Below, in pieces: positions 1-7,590 of a stretch of 18,295 nucleotides of DNA. Positions within the stretch are counted from its first letter, which is position 1, and each line of letters starts with the position of its first letter. Below the pieces are notes generated by a model. The model was given only the letters and a program-made list of their open reading frames with translations, was not told the origin of the DNA and did not search any database. Both the position numbers and the translations under genes were made by a program. Source of the stretch: Phycisphaerae bacterium (GTDB taxonomy: Bacteria; Planctomycetota; Phycisphaerae; Phycisphaerales; UBA1924); assembly GCA_016794945.1 (NCBI GenBank), contig JAEUIX010000234.1, positions 1 to 18,295 on the forward strand, read 5' to 3'.

Positions 1-272
1 GCGAATGCCACCAGGATGAACTGGATGCTGGCGTTGATGAACTTGCCGTACATGATCTCCACGGCCTTGCCGTCGGCCTTGTTCACCGGCAGCGCGATCG
101 ACAGCTTGGAGAAATCGACGCTGCCGATGATCCAGCCCAGCGGCGGCATGAGCACATCGTCCACCAGCGACGAGACGATCTTGCCGAACGCCGCACCGAT
201 GATGATGCCCACCGCCAGGTCGATGACGTTGCCCTTCATGGCAAAGTCGCGGAATTCCTTCATGATGCCCAT
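1..272 (-). CDS. mscL: Large-conductance mechanosensitive channel MscL (C-terminus beyond window)
   Basis: MscL is an inner-membrane homopentamer that opens under extreme membrane tension to release solutes during osmotic downshock. The 90 visible residues carry the family's N-terminal amphipathic start ([20 protein letters not shown]). The first transmembrane helix follows, with the GxxxGxAFGK-type constriction region ([19 protein letters not shown]) and then MPPLGWIIG. The second helix is entered at the window edge. The family is usually about 130-150 residues, so roughly a third is missing. The start at 272 is set by a near-perfect ribosome binding site (AAGGAGG, 6 bases upstream on the minus strand); the alternative Met at 263 has no such site. 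The gene diverges from the nos array and shares the 273-523 intergenic region with it. Confidence 0.95.
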   Translation of the reverse strand, partial: MGIMKEFRDFAMKGNVIDLAVGIIIGAAFGKIVSSLVDDVLMPPLGWIIGSVDFSKLSIALPVNKADGKAVEIMYGKFINASIQFILVAF

Positions 273-459
273 CGAGAACCTCCTTCACGAATGCCGGGCG
301 AGACTCAGAACGACCCGGGGTGCAGCGAGAGTAACCGTCGGCCCCGAGACGCGCGGCGGCTTCGCCTCTGTGAACAACGGCTCCAATTCGATAGGATTCT
401 GATCGGGTTCGCAACCCCACCGATTCAGGGCATTCCGTTCCGCCAAGCCGCCCCAGCGC

Positions 460-488
460 TTGAAGTGCTGCCCAATGGTCGATATATC
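460..488 (+). promoter_or_regulatory. Candidate sigma70-type promoter of the nos array
   Basis: TTGAAG at 460-465 (4 of 6 matches to the -35 consensus) is followed after 17 bases by TATATC at 483-488 (4 of 6 matches to the -10 consensus). The first start codon is at 524, leaving a leader of about 30 bases with a weak GAGG binding site at 515-518. The -10 element lies inside an imperfect dyad, which would let a repressor block it. The final base of the -10 is not the preferred T, so the call is moderate. Confidence 0.4.
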
Positions 489-496
489 TATATACC
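477..496. promoter_or_regulatory. Imperfect 20-base dyad, candidate repressor operator
   Basis: GGTCGATATATCTATATACC is an imperfect palindrome: 7 of 10 symmetric positions are complementary, with the GGT/ACC ends and the ATA/TAT cores matching. It covers the candidate -10 of the nos promoter. A second AT-rich element, AGATATCC, lies at 502-509. Rrf2-family repressors of the NsrR/IscR type bind AT-rich dyads of about this size over promoters, and two Rrf2 genes lie at the end of this array. The link to either protein is inference. Confidence 0.35.
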
Positions 497-523
497 ACTC
501 CAGATATCCAGCACGAGGCACGC

Positions 524-1486
524 ATGAACGCCCTGACCCCCGCCCCAGCGACTCGCACCGCCCAGCACCCTCGGTACGGCGCTGCGCCGCGCCCGGATGC
601 GGCCGCCCGCGCCGGACGCCCCGTGCTCGCCGTCGCCTTCCTCGCCGCGGCCGGCATCATGGCGCCGATCTTGGCGATCGGAGCGTGGATGATGGCCGAT
701 TCGCACGCGGCCGCCGAAGCCGTTCGGCGCGGCGTGGCCGATGCGCTGATGGCCCACGCCAACCTGGTCGCCGCCGCCCCGCTGCCCACGCTGGAGGTCA
801 ACGAGGCGGCGCGCGGGCGCGACGTCTTCCTGAACGCGTGCGCCTCGTGCCACGGCCCGCAGGGCACGGGGGTCAAGGGGCTGGGCAAGGACCTGACCAC
901 GAGCAATCTCGTCGCCCGACTCACCGACATCGAGTTCCGCCAGTTCATCATCGCGGGCCGGCCCGACGCCAAGCCCATGCCCATGCCCCCGCGCGCCGGG
1001 CGCGACGACCTGACCGACGACGACCTGGCGCGCGTGGTGATCTTCGTGCGCGGCCTGCAGGACCCGCGCCGCCTGCCCGAACTGCCGGCGCCCGCCCCCG
1101 TCGCGGTGGCCGGCACGCCCAGCGAGGCGCAGAAAGCCGCCGCCCTGGCCGCCGCCGGCGGCGATGCCGAGCTCGCCAAGTACATCGCCAGCGGCGATCG
1201 GCTGTTCCACTCGGCGTGCAACGCCTGCCACGGCAAGGCGGGCGTGGGCATCTCCGGCAACGGCAAGGCCCTGGCGGGCAACGCGTTCATCGGCTCGCTG
1301 AGCGACGACGACCTGCTGGAGTTCCTCAAGAAGGGCCGGGCGCCCACCGACCCGAAGAACACCACCGGCATCCAGATGCCCCCCAAGGGCGGAAACCCCG
1401 CGCTGAGCGAGGACGACCTGCTCGACATCATCGCCTACCTCCGGACGCTCCAGGGCCCGGCCGCCAAGGCCGCGGCCTCGAAGTAA
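524..1486 (+). CDS. Membrane-anchored di-haem cytochrome c of the nos cluster
   Basis: Probable periplasmic electron carrier feeding N2O reductase. It has 320 residues with one N-terminal membrane helix at about 33-57 that anchors the protein. Two class I cytochrome c domains follow. The first has CASCH at 106-110 with candidate axial Met ligands at 152/154 (PMPMPP). The second has CNACH at 232-236 with Met285 (IQMPPKGG). A proline/alanine-rich linker (about 183-212) separates the domains. The gene starts the array, 67 bases before nosZ. Clade II nos clusters commonly carry such cytochromes (NosC1/NosC2 in Wolinella), but I cannot assign orthology, so no symbol is given. With no nosR or nosGH in view, it is the best candidate for the electron donor route from a bc1 complex or alternative complex III. 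Confidence 0.9.
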   Translation: MNALTPAPATRTAQHPRYGAAPRPDAAARAGRPVLAVAFLAAAGIMAPILAIGAWMMADSHAAAEAVRRGVADALMAHANLVAAAPLPTLEVNEAARGRDVFLNACASCHGPQGTGVKGLGKDLTTSNLVARLTDIEFRQFIIAGRPDAKPMPMPPRAGRDDLTDDDLARVVIFVRGLQDPRRLPELPAPAPVAVAGTPSEAQKAAALAAAGGDAELAKYIASGDRLFHSACNACHGKAGVGISGNGKALAGNAFIGSLSDDDLLEFLKKGRAPTDPKNTTGIQMPPKGGNPALSEDDLLDIIAYLRTLQGPAAKAAASK

Positions 1487-1492
1487 CCCACC

Positions 1493-1508
1493 CCGCGCCG
1501 CGGCGCGG
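1493..1508 (+). other. Perfect GC palindrome / hairpin between cytochrome c gene and nosZ
   Basis: CCGCGCCGCGGCGCGG is fully self-complementary and as RNA could form a 6-base-pair stem with a CGCG loop, 7 bases after the cytochrome stop codon. There is no T run, so it is not an intrinsic terminator. It may act as a 3' end stabiliser or processing site that separates expression of the cytochrome from nosZ. In GC-rich DNA such palindromes can also occur by chance. Confidence 0.35.
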
Positions 1509-1553
1509 CCCGCGTGGGCCCGCGACGACCGGCGCACCAACGGAGACTCGACC

Positions 1554-3635
1554 ATGAGGACGTACGCACCCAGGAACGCAGCGCGGCGGCTGGGGATCGG
1601 CCTGCTGGCGCTGGGCGTGCTGGTCGGCGGTGTGGCCGGCGCCGCCCACGGCCAGCCGGAGACGCGGCGCCGCCGCGGCGGCGCGGAGGCCAAGCCGGTG
1701 GAACTGACCGCCGAGCAGGTGGCGCAGCTCACCAAGATCGCCAACGACCGCAAGCTGAACGTCGACGACCTGCTGTCGGCGGCCAAGACGTTCATGCCCA
1801 GCGGCCGTCACGACGAGTACGTGATGTTCTCCTCCGGCGGCCAGAGCGGGCAGGTGTTCGCCATCGGCGTGCCGAGCATGCGCCTGCTGCGTTCGATCTC
1901 GGTCTTCACGCCCGAGTCGTGGCAGGGCTACGGCTTTGCCGGCGACAGCGACCCCGTGCAGGAGTCGCTCAAGATCAACGGCAAGCCGGTCAACTGGGGC
2001 GACACGCACCACCCGGCCCTGTCCGAGACCAAGGGCGAGTACGACGGCCAGTTCCTGTTCATCGGCGACAAGGCCAACGCCCGCGTCGCGGTGATCGACC
2101 TGCGCGACTGGGAGACCAAGCAGATCGTCAAGAACCCCCTGACGATCAGCGACCACGGCGCCGCGTTCGTCACCCCCAACACCGACTACATCATCGAGGG
2201 CGGCCAGTACGCCACCGTGCTGGGCTACGGCTACGCCCCGCCGGAGGAGTACAAGAAGTCGTACCGCGGCATGGTGACGATGTGGAAGTTCGACCGCGCC
2301 AAGGGCCGCATCGACGTCGCCAACTCCTTCGCGCTCGAGCTGCCCCCCTACTGGCAGGACCTGGCCGACGCGGGCAAGAACGCCAGCGACGGCTTCTTCT
2401 TCATCAACTCCTTCAACGCCGAGATGGCCACCGGCGGCGTCGAGAAGGGCAACCCGCCCTTCGAGGCCGGCGCCAGCAAGCGCGACATGGATTACCTGCA
2501 CATCGTCGACTGGCGCAAGGCCGAGGCCGCCTTCAAGGCGGGCAAGGTCAAGCAGATCAACGGCTTCCCGGTGATCATGCTCGATACCAGCGTCGCCGAG
2601 GGCATCCTGCACTTCGCGCCCGAGCCCAAGAGCCCGCACGGCGTGGACGTCACGCCCAACGGCCAGTACATGATCGTCGCCGGCAAGCTCGACCCGCACG
2701 TCACGGTCTACTCGATCGAGAAGATCAAGAAGGCCATCGCCGACAAGAAGTTCAGCGGCAAGGACGATTACGGCGTTCCGGTGCTCGACTTCGACGCCGT
2801 CAAGGAGGTCCAGGTCGAACTGGGTCTCGGCCCCCTGCACACGCAGTTCGACGACAAGGGATACGCCTACACGTCCCTGTTCCTCGACTCGGCCGTCGCC
2901 CGCTGGAGCCTCGGCGGCGAGTACGCAAGCCTCAGCGGCGAGCAGCCCTGGAAGCTCATCCACAAGACCCCGGTGCAGTACAACATCGGCCACCTCTGCG
3001 CCGCCGAGGGCGACACCGTTTCTCCCGACGGCAGGTACCTCGTCAGCATGTCCAAGTGGTCGGTCGACCGCTTCCTCACCACCGGCCCGCTGCTGCCGCA
3101 GAACTTCCAGCTGCTGGACATCGCCCAGGGCGGGGCGGCCATGCCGGTCGTCTACGACATGCCCATCGGCGTGGGCGAACCGCACTACTGCCAGATGATC
3201 AAGGCCGACAAGCTCCAGTCCTGGAAGGTCTACCCGGAGGTCGGCTGGAACCCCCACACGCAGCGGCTCGACCCCAACGCGCCCAAGAAGGGCGACGAGG
3301 GCGTCACGCGCGACGGCAACAAGGTGCTGGTCAAGATGACCGCCGTCCGCAGCCACTTCTTCCCTGAGCACGTCGAGGTCAACGAGGGCGACGAGGTCAC
3401 GTGGCGCATCACCGCCATGGAAACGGCGCAGGACGCCACCCACGGCTTCTGCATCGGCGCGTACAACGTCAACCTCTCCCTCGAGCCGGGCGAGTACGTC
3501 GAGTTCAAGTTCGTCGCCGACCGGCCCGGCACCTACCCCTTCTACTGCACCGAGTTCTGCTCGGCGCTCCACCTCGAAATGATGGGATACCTGCACGTCA
3601 AGCCGCGGGCGCAGCGCGCCGGCGCGGACAAGTAA
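1554..3635 (+). CDS. nosZ: Nitrous-oxide reductase NosZ, clade II (atypical) type
   Basis: Reduces N2O to N2 in the periplasm. It has 693 residues. A signal peptide of about 33 residues carries Arg11-Arg12, but the following LGIG does not fit a Tat motif; clade II enzymes normally use Sec. The seven-bladed propeller has seven His placed like the CuZ ligands of Pseudomonas stutzeri NosZ: H152, H153, H201, H362, H429, H480 and H543. The spacings 153-201 and 429-480 are identical to that enzyme, while insertions of about 11-13 residues elsewhere are typical of clade II. The C-terminal cupredoxin domain (about 590-685) binds CuA through H630 and the CTEFCSALHLEM motif (C665, C669, H673, M676). 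The position of P. stutzeri W620 is Glu667, acceptable because that ligand is a backbone carbonyl. The start follows GGAG at 1541-1544. All catalytic ligands are present, so the enzyme should be functional. Confidence 0.98.
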   Translation: MRTYAPRNAARRLGIGLLALGVLVGGVAGAAHGQPETRRRRGGAEAKPVELTAEQVAQLTKIANDRKLNVDDLLSAAKTFMPSGRHDEYVMFSSGGQSGQVFAIGVPSMRLLRSISVFTPESWQGYGFAGDSDPVQESLKINGKPVNWGDTHHPALSETKGEYDGQFLFIGDKANARVAVIDLRDWETKQIVKNPLTISDHGAAFVTPNTDYIIEGGQYATVLGYGYAPPEEYKKSYRGMVTMWKFDRAKGRIDVANSFALELPPYWQDLADAGKNASDGFFFINSFNAEMATGGVEKGNPPFEAGASKRDMDYLHIVDWRKAEAAFKAGKVKQINGFPVIMLDTSVAEGILHFAPEPKSPHGVDVTPNGQYMIVAGKLDPHVTVYSIEKIKKAIADKKFSGKDDYGVPVLDFDAVKEVQVELGLGPLHTQFDDKGYAYTSLFLDSAVARWSLGGEYASLSGEQPWKLIHKTPVQYNIGHLCAAEGDTVSPDGRYLVSMSKWSVDRFLTTGPLLPQNFQLLDIAQGGAAMPVVYDMPIGVGEPHYCQMIKADKLQSWKVYPEVGWNPHTQRLDPNAPKKGDEGVTRDGNKVLVKMTAVRSHFFPEHVEVNEGDEVTWRITAMETAQDATHGFCIGAYNVNLSLEPGEYVEFKFVADRPGTYPFYCTEFCSALHLEMMGYLHVKPRAQRAGADK

Positions 3636-3647
3636 ACCCTCGGTCCG

Positions 3648-3667
3648 CCCGGGGCCAACGCCCCGGG
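3648..3667 (+). other. Strong GC hairpin between nosZ and the NosB-like gene
   Basis: CCCGGGGC-CAAC-GCCCCGGG forms a perfect 8-base-pair stem with a 4-base loop, 12 bases after the nosZ stop. No T run follows, so full Rho-independent termination is unlikely. The likely role is a 3' stabiliser or partial attenuator giving more nosZ message than downstream accessory message. Role is inferred; the stem itself is read directly. Confidence 0.5.
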
Positions 3668-3723
3668 TGGGTCATCCCCCCGCGCCTCCGCCCCCGGCGC
3701 GCCGAGATCCACGGAGCCTTCCC

Positions 3724-4398
3724 ATGCCCGGCTTCCTCGAATCCATCATCGGCCCCCGCGTCCCCGAGGACCTGCTCCGCCGCCACCGCCTGCGCTTCCT
3801 CACACCCACGTTCATCTTCATGGCGGCCCGCGTGCTGCTGCTGGTCTCCATCTTCTTCCCCTACTGGCACATGGAGCTCGAAGCGCCCCAGTACCCCAAC
3901 GGCCTGTTCCTCACCGCCTACGTCAACCGCCTCACCGGCGACGTCCGCGAGATCGACGGGCTCAACCACTACATCGGCATGCGCCCGCTCGGCGAGGCCG
4001 CGGCCTTCGAGCGCGCAGCCTCCGTCTGGATGATCATCGCCATGTTCCTGCTGGTCGAGGGCGCCGCGTTCATCCACAGCCGCTGGGCCGTGCTCCTGGC
4101 CGTGCCGGCGGTCACCTTCCCCGGCGGGTTCATCGCCGACCTGTACTACTGGATGCGCACCTTCGGGCTCAATCTCAACCCCGAGGCGCCGCTCTCGGCC
4201 AGCGTTAAGCCCTTCGTGCCGACGGTCATCGGCGAGGGAGGCATCGGCCAGTTCAAGACCTACGCCTCGCTCGGCGCGGGCTACTGGTTGGCCGTCGCCT
4301 CCGCCGGCCTGATTGTCGTCGGCTTCTACTTCCACCGGCGCGCGTACCGCCCGCTGACGCTCGGTGCCGCGCCGGCCCCGCGGGGAGCGCTCGCATGA
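3724..4398 (+). CDS. nosB: NosB-like polytopic membrane protein of clade II nos clusters
   Basis: Integral membrane protein of 224 residues, directly after nosZ as nosB is in clade II clusters such as that of Wolinella. About four to five hydrophobic segments are visible: near 27-46, 100-117, 122-142 and 185-204, with a weaker stretch around the ADLYYWMRTFG segment. Conserved-looking motifs are FFPYWHMELEAPQYP after the first helix and the DGLNHYIGMRPL stretch near residue 79. Its biochemical function is not established; a role in NosZ maturation or electron supply is assumed from context. The start at 3724 is chosen over the upstream in-frame Met at 3667 because of CGGAG at 3712-3716 and because the extra residues are proline/arginine-rich. 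The stop overlaps nosD by ATGA. Family assignment is from recognition of motifs plus gene order. Confidence 0.7.
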   Translation: MPGFLESIIGPRVPEDLLRRHRLRFLTPTFIFMAARVLLLVSIFFPYWHMELEAPQYPNGLFLTAYVNRLTGDVREIDGLNHYIGMRPLGEAAAFERAASVWMIIAMFLLVEGAAFIHSRWAVLLAVPAVTFPGGFIADLYYWMRTFGLNLNPEAPLSASVKPFVPTVIGEGGIGQFKTYASLGAGYWLAVASAGLIVVGFYFHRRAYRPLTLGAAPAPRGALA

Positions 4399-5834
4399 CC
4401 CGCCGCCGGCGGACCATCCCGGCCGCGCTGACCGCGCTGACCGCGCTGGCGGCGCACCCGCCAACCGTTGCCCACGGGCAGCCGCACGAAGCGCCCGCCG
4501 CCCGACCCGCCGACGCCGCGGCCCGCGCGCCGCAGGGAGATCTCGGGCGCCGCATCGCCGCGGCGCCCGCCGGGGCCACGGTCATCGTCGACCCCGGCGT
4601 CTACCGCGAGCGTCTGGTGATCGACAAGCCGCTGACCCTCATCGGCCGCCCCGGCGCGGTGATCGACGGCGGCGGCAGCGGCGACATCATCGAGATCACC
4701 GCCCCCGACGTCACCGTCCGCGGGCTGACCGTCCGCAACACCGGGATCGACCTCGACAAGGAGAACGCGGCCGTCCGGGTGCTGGCGCCGCGTGCCACGC
4801 TCGAATCGCTGGTGCTCGAGGACGTCCTGTTCGGCATCGACCTGCGCGAGGCGCCCGACAGCACCGTCCGCGGGAACACCATCGGCGGCAAACGCCTCGA
4901 CATCGCCCGGCGCGGCGACGGCCTGCGGCTGTGGCGCTCCGACCGCTCCCTGGTCGAGGGCAACACCGTCCACGACGGACGCGACGCCATCATCTGGTAC
5001 AGCACCGGCGTCACCGTCCGCAACAACCTCGGGCGCGACTGCCGCTACGGCCTCCACCTGATGTTCAGCGACTCGGTCACCATCGAGTCCAACCGCTTCG
5101 AGAACAACTCCGTCGGCGTGTACCTCATGTACAGCACCGGCGTCGAGGTCCGCGGCAACCGCCTCACCGGCAACCGCGGGCCCAGCGGTTACGGCCTGGG
5201 GCTCAAGGAAACCGACCGTTTCACCGTCCGCGACAACCTCATCGCCGCCAACCGCGCCGGCATCTACGTCGACGGCTCCCCCTTCACCGCCTCCATCCCG
5301 GGCGTCTTCACCCGCAACACCGTCGCCTGCAACGACGTCGGCGTCGTCTTCCTCCCCTCGGCCCGCGGCAACGAGCTGTTCGAGAACAACTTCATCGACA
5401 ACATCGACCAGGTCGCCGTCGCCGGCCGGGGCGACCTGTCGGCCAACCGCTTCTTCAAGGGCGAGCGCGGCAACTTCTGGAGCGACTACACCGGCTACGA
5501 CCTCAACGGCGACGGCGTGGGCGACTTCGTCCACGAGTCGCAGACGCTCTTCGAGAACCTGATGGACCGTCACCCGTCGCTCCGCCTGATGCTCTTCAGC
5601 CCCGCGCAGCAGGCCATCGAGTTCGTGGGGCGCGCCGTGCCCGCCGTGCGACCGGAAGCCAAATTCACCGACGAGGTGCCGCTGATGCGCCCCGTCGAGA
5701 TCGGCCTGACCGCCGCCGACGCCCCCGCCGGCGCGCCGGCGCAGGCCGCCGGGGCGGCGCTGCTGCTGACCGTCGGCGGCGGCCTGGTGGGCCTGGCCCG
5801 CGCGGGCCGGCGTGCGACCGGAGGTGACGCATGA
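4395..5834 (+). CDS. nosD: NosD, periplasmic beta-helix protein for CuZ assembly
   Basis: Works with the NosFY transporter to mature the CuZ centre of NosZ. It has 479 residues. An arginine-rich n-region and hydrophobic stretch (about 1-28) form a signal peptide. Residues of about 60-385 form the right-handed parallel beta-helix (CASH/NosD repeats), seen as recurring motifs such as TVRGLTVRN, TIESNRFENNSVGVYLMYS and EVRGNRLTGN, with the frequent Asn ladder. A hydrophobic segment near the C-terminus (about 450-468), followed by Arg residues, suggests a membrane anchor, whereas the classical NosD is soluble. The gene overlaps the NosB-like gene and nosF by ATGA at both ends, and GGGGAG lies 7 bases before the start, pointing to translational coupling. 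Confidence 0.95.
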   Translation: MTRRRRTIPAALTALTALAAHPPTVAHGQPHEAPAARPADAAARAPQGDLGRRIAAAPAGATVIVDPGVYRERLVIDKPLTLIGRPGAVIDGGGSGDIIEITAPDVTVRGLTVRNTGIDLDKENAAVRVLAPRATLESLVLEDVLFGIDLREAPDSTVRGNTIGGKRLDIARRGDGLRLWRSDRSLVEGNTVHDGRDAIIWYSTGVTVRNNLGRDCRYGLHLMFSDSVTIESNRFENNSVGVYLMYSTGVEVRGNRLTGNRGPSGYGLGLKETDRFTVRDNLIAANRAGIYVDGSPFTASIPGVFTRNTVACNDVGVVFLPSARGNELFENNFIDNIDQVAVAGRGDLSANRFFKGERGNFWSDYTGYDLNGDGVGDFVHESQTLFENLMDRHPSLRLMLFSPAQQAIEFVGRAVPAVRPEAKFTDEVPLMRPVEIGLTAADAPAGAPAQAAGAALLLTVGGGLVGLARAGRRATGGDA

Positions 5835-6703
5835 TCCGCATCGAGAACGTCTCCAAGCGTTTCGGCCGCACCCGCGCCGTCGACGGCGTGTCGCTCGACC
5901 TGCCCGCCGGAGACAGCGTGGCGCTCTGGGGCGCCAACGGCGCGGGCAAGACCACGCTCATCCGCTGCGTGCTCGGACTGCTGCGGTTCCAGGGACGCAT
6001 CGCCGTCGGGGGACGCGACGTGCTCCGCGACGGCAAGCGCGCCCGCCTGCTCGTCGGCTACGTGCCCCAGGAACTCGGCTTCCACGACGAGCTCGGCGTT
6101 GCAGAGGCCGTCCGGTTCTTCGGCCGGCTCAAGGGTCTGCCTCGCCCCGACGCCGAAGCCGCCCTGGCCTCCGTCGGCCTGGCCGGTCACGGAGGCAAGC
6201 GCGTCCGCGAGCTCTCCGGCGGCATGAAGCAGCGCCTGGCCCTGGCCATCGCCCTGCTCGGCGACCCTCCCGTGCTGGTGCTCGACGAGGTCACCGCCAG
6301 CCTCGACGCCGTCGGGCGCGAGGAACTCGTCGGGTTGCTCCGCGGCCTGTCGGGCCGGGGCCGCACGCTGCTGTTCGCCTCCCACCGGCCCGAGGAAGTC
6401 GCCGTCCTGGCCCGGCGCGTCGCCGTGATGGAGCGCGGTCGCATCATCCGCACCGCCCCCGCCTGCGACTTCGCCGCAGCGCACCAGGGCCGCGCCGTGC
6501 TCCACCTGGTCATGGCGGCCGAGCACCGCGACCGGGCGGTGCGCTCGCTGGCCGACGGCGGCTTCGCCGCGAGCCTCAACGGCGTGGGCGTGCTCGTGCA
6601 CGTCGCGCCGGAGCACAAGGCCGCGCCGTTCCGCCTGCTGGCGCAGGCAGGAATCGCCGTCGACGACTTCGACCTCGCCCCCGTCCCGGAGCGCACTCCA
6701 TGA
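5831..6703 (+). CDS. nosF: NosF, ABC transporter ATPase for NosZ copper-site assembly
   Basis: Cytoplasmic ATPase that, with NosY, powers transfer of a sulfur species or another factor needed for CuZ formation. It has 290 residues. All ABC motifs are intact: Walker A GANGAGKTT (34-42), Q-loop Gln80, signature LSGGMKQ (128-134), Walker B VLVLDE (148-153) followed by a D-loop (SLDA), and switch His185. The C-terminal 80 residues form the small accessory domain common in ABC-2 type exporters. A strong GGAGG site lies 6 bases before the start inside nosD. ATGA overlaps occur at both ends. The assignment among ABC ATPases rests on its place between nosD and nosY. Confidence 0.95.
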   Translation: MIRIENVSKRFGRTRAVDGVSLDLPAGDSVALWGANGAGKTTLIRCVLGLLRFQGRIAVGGRDVLRDGKRARLLVGYVPQELGFHDELGVAEAVRFFGRLKGLPRPDAEAALASVGLAGHGGKRVRELSGGMKQRLALAIALLGDPPVLVLDEVTASLDAVGREELVGLLRGLSGRGRTLLFASHRPEEVAVLARRVAVMERGRIIRTAPACDFAAAHQGRAVLHLVMAAEHRDRAVRSLADGGFAASLNGVGVLVHVAPEHKAAPFRLLAQAGIAVDDFDLAPVPERTP

Positions 6704-7590
6704 ACGCCTTCACCGCCCAGGCCTCCGCGCCCGACCAGCCCGCGCCCCGGTGCGCGCCCGGTGCTCTGTCGACCGTCACCGCCGTCGCGGGACGCGCCCT
6801 GCGCGACGCGGTCCGCAGCCGCTGGTTCATCCTGTACACCCTGGCCTTCGCCGCGCTGGGCCTGGCCGTGTCGTTCGTCTCCGCCGCCGGGGCCGGCGGC
6901 GCGGGCCTCTCGGGCTTCGGCCGCACCACCGCCGGGCTCATCAACCTGGTCCTGCTCGTCGTGCCGCTCATGGCCCTGACCGCGGGGGCCGCCTCCATCG
7001 CCGGCGACCGCGAGCGCGGCATGCTCGCCTACCTGCTGGCCCAGCCCGTCCGCCGGTGCGAGGTGCTGCTGGGTGTCTACGCCGCGCTCGCCGGCGCGCT
7101 GGTGGCCAGCGTCTGCCTGGGCCTGGGTGTGTGCGGGGCGATCCTGGCCGCCCGGGGCCTGCGTACCGGCGCCGGCAGCATGCTCTGGCTCGCCGGTCTG
7201 TCGATCGCCCTGGCGCTGGGCATGCTCAGCGTCGGCATGCTCATCTCCGTGCTGGCCCGGCGCGCATCGGTGGCCGTCGGCACGGCCGTGTTCACCTGGC
7301 TGCTGCTGGTCTTCGTCAGCGACCTGGCCCTCATGGCCGGCGCGGTGGCGATGCGCCTTCGGATCCAGGAGTTGCTCACGCTGGCGCTGCTCAACCCGCT
7401 GCAGGTCTTCAAGATGTGGTCGCTCCACGCCGTCGACGCGAGCCTCGACGTGCTCGGCCCCGCCGGCCTCTACGCGATGGATACCTGGGGCCCGTGGCTG
7501 CACGCGGTCTTCGGCGGCTGCATGCTCGCCTGGATCGTTCTCCCGCTCGTCGCCGCGGGTCTGTTCTTCTCCCGGAGGTCCCCGCTATGA
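6700..7590 (+). CDS. nosY: NosY, ABC-2 type permease partner of NosF
   Basis: Membrane subunit of the NosFY transporter, which docks NosD and supports CuZ assembly. It has 296 residues, with six predicted helices at about 45-62, 76-100, 124-150, 160-182, 188-212 and 268-290. The cytosolic ERGMLAYLLAQP motif after the second helix is the typical coupling element of ABC-2 permeases (DRERGTLEYLLSQP-like). The start at 6700 overlaps the nosF stop as ATGA and is preceded by GGAG 8 bases upstream. A longer reading of the same frame extends back into nosF but is a shadow of that gene. Confidence 0.94.
   Translation: MNAFTAQASAPDQPAPRCAPGALSTVTAVAGRALRDAVRSRWFILYTLAFAALGLAVSFVSAAGAGGAGLSGFGRTTAGLINLVLLVVPLMALTAGAASIAGDRERGMLAYLLAQPVRRCEVLLGVYAALAGALVASVCLGLGVCGAILAARGLRTGAGSMLWLAGLSIALALGMLSVGMLISVLARRASVAVGTAVFTWLLLVFVSDLALMAGAVAMRLRIQELLTLALLNPLQVFKMWSLHAVDASLDVLGPAGLYAMDTWGPWLHAVFGGCMLAWIVLPLVAAGLFFSRRSPL

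Larger units (their letters stand above)
273..523. other. Intergenic region between mscL and the nos array
   Basis: This 251-base divergent spacer holds no convincing gene; open frames here are short and lack ribosome binding sites. It contains a small inverted repeat GGGTT-CGC-AACCC (405-417) and, near its right end, an AT-rich island (481-510) that stands out in this GC-rich DNA. The candidate nos promoter and operator lie in that island. I looked for a TTGAT-N4-ATCAA FNR/DNR box and did not find a good one. Confidence 0.6.

Noticed and set aside
385..420. Possible FNR/DNR box upstream of the nos array
   Set aside because: The TTCGAT...GATCGG arrangement does not match TTGAT-N4-ATCAA in sequence or spacing.
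1554..1655. Tat signal on NosZ (Arg11-Arg12)
   Set aside because: The residues after RR (LGIG) do not fit the RRxFL pattern, and clade II NosZ normally uses Sec; left as Sec with some doubt.
488..1795. Long minus-strand open frame opposite the cytochrome c gene
   Set aside because: GC-rich shadow frame with Arg/Gly/Val-rich composition; the plus strand holds a protein with two CXXCH motifs.
1428..3596. 722-codon minus-strand open frame opposite nosZ
   Set aside because: Antisense shadow; nosZ on the other strand has all copper ligands. The low-complexity Val/Asp/Leu-rich product is typical of such shadows in high-GC DNA.
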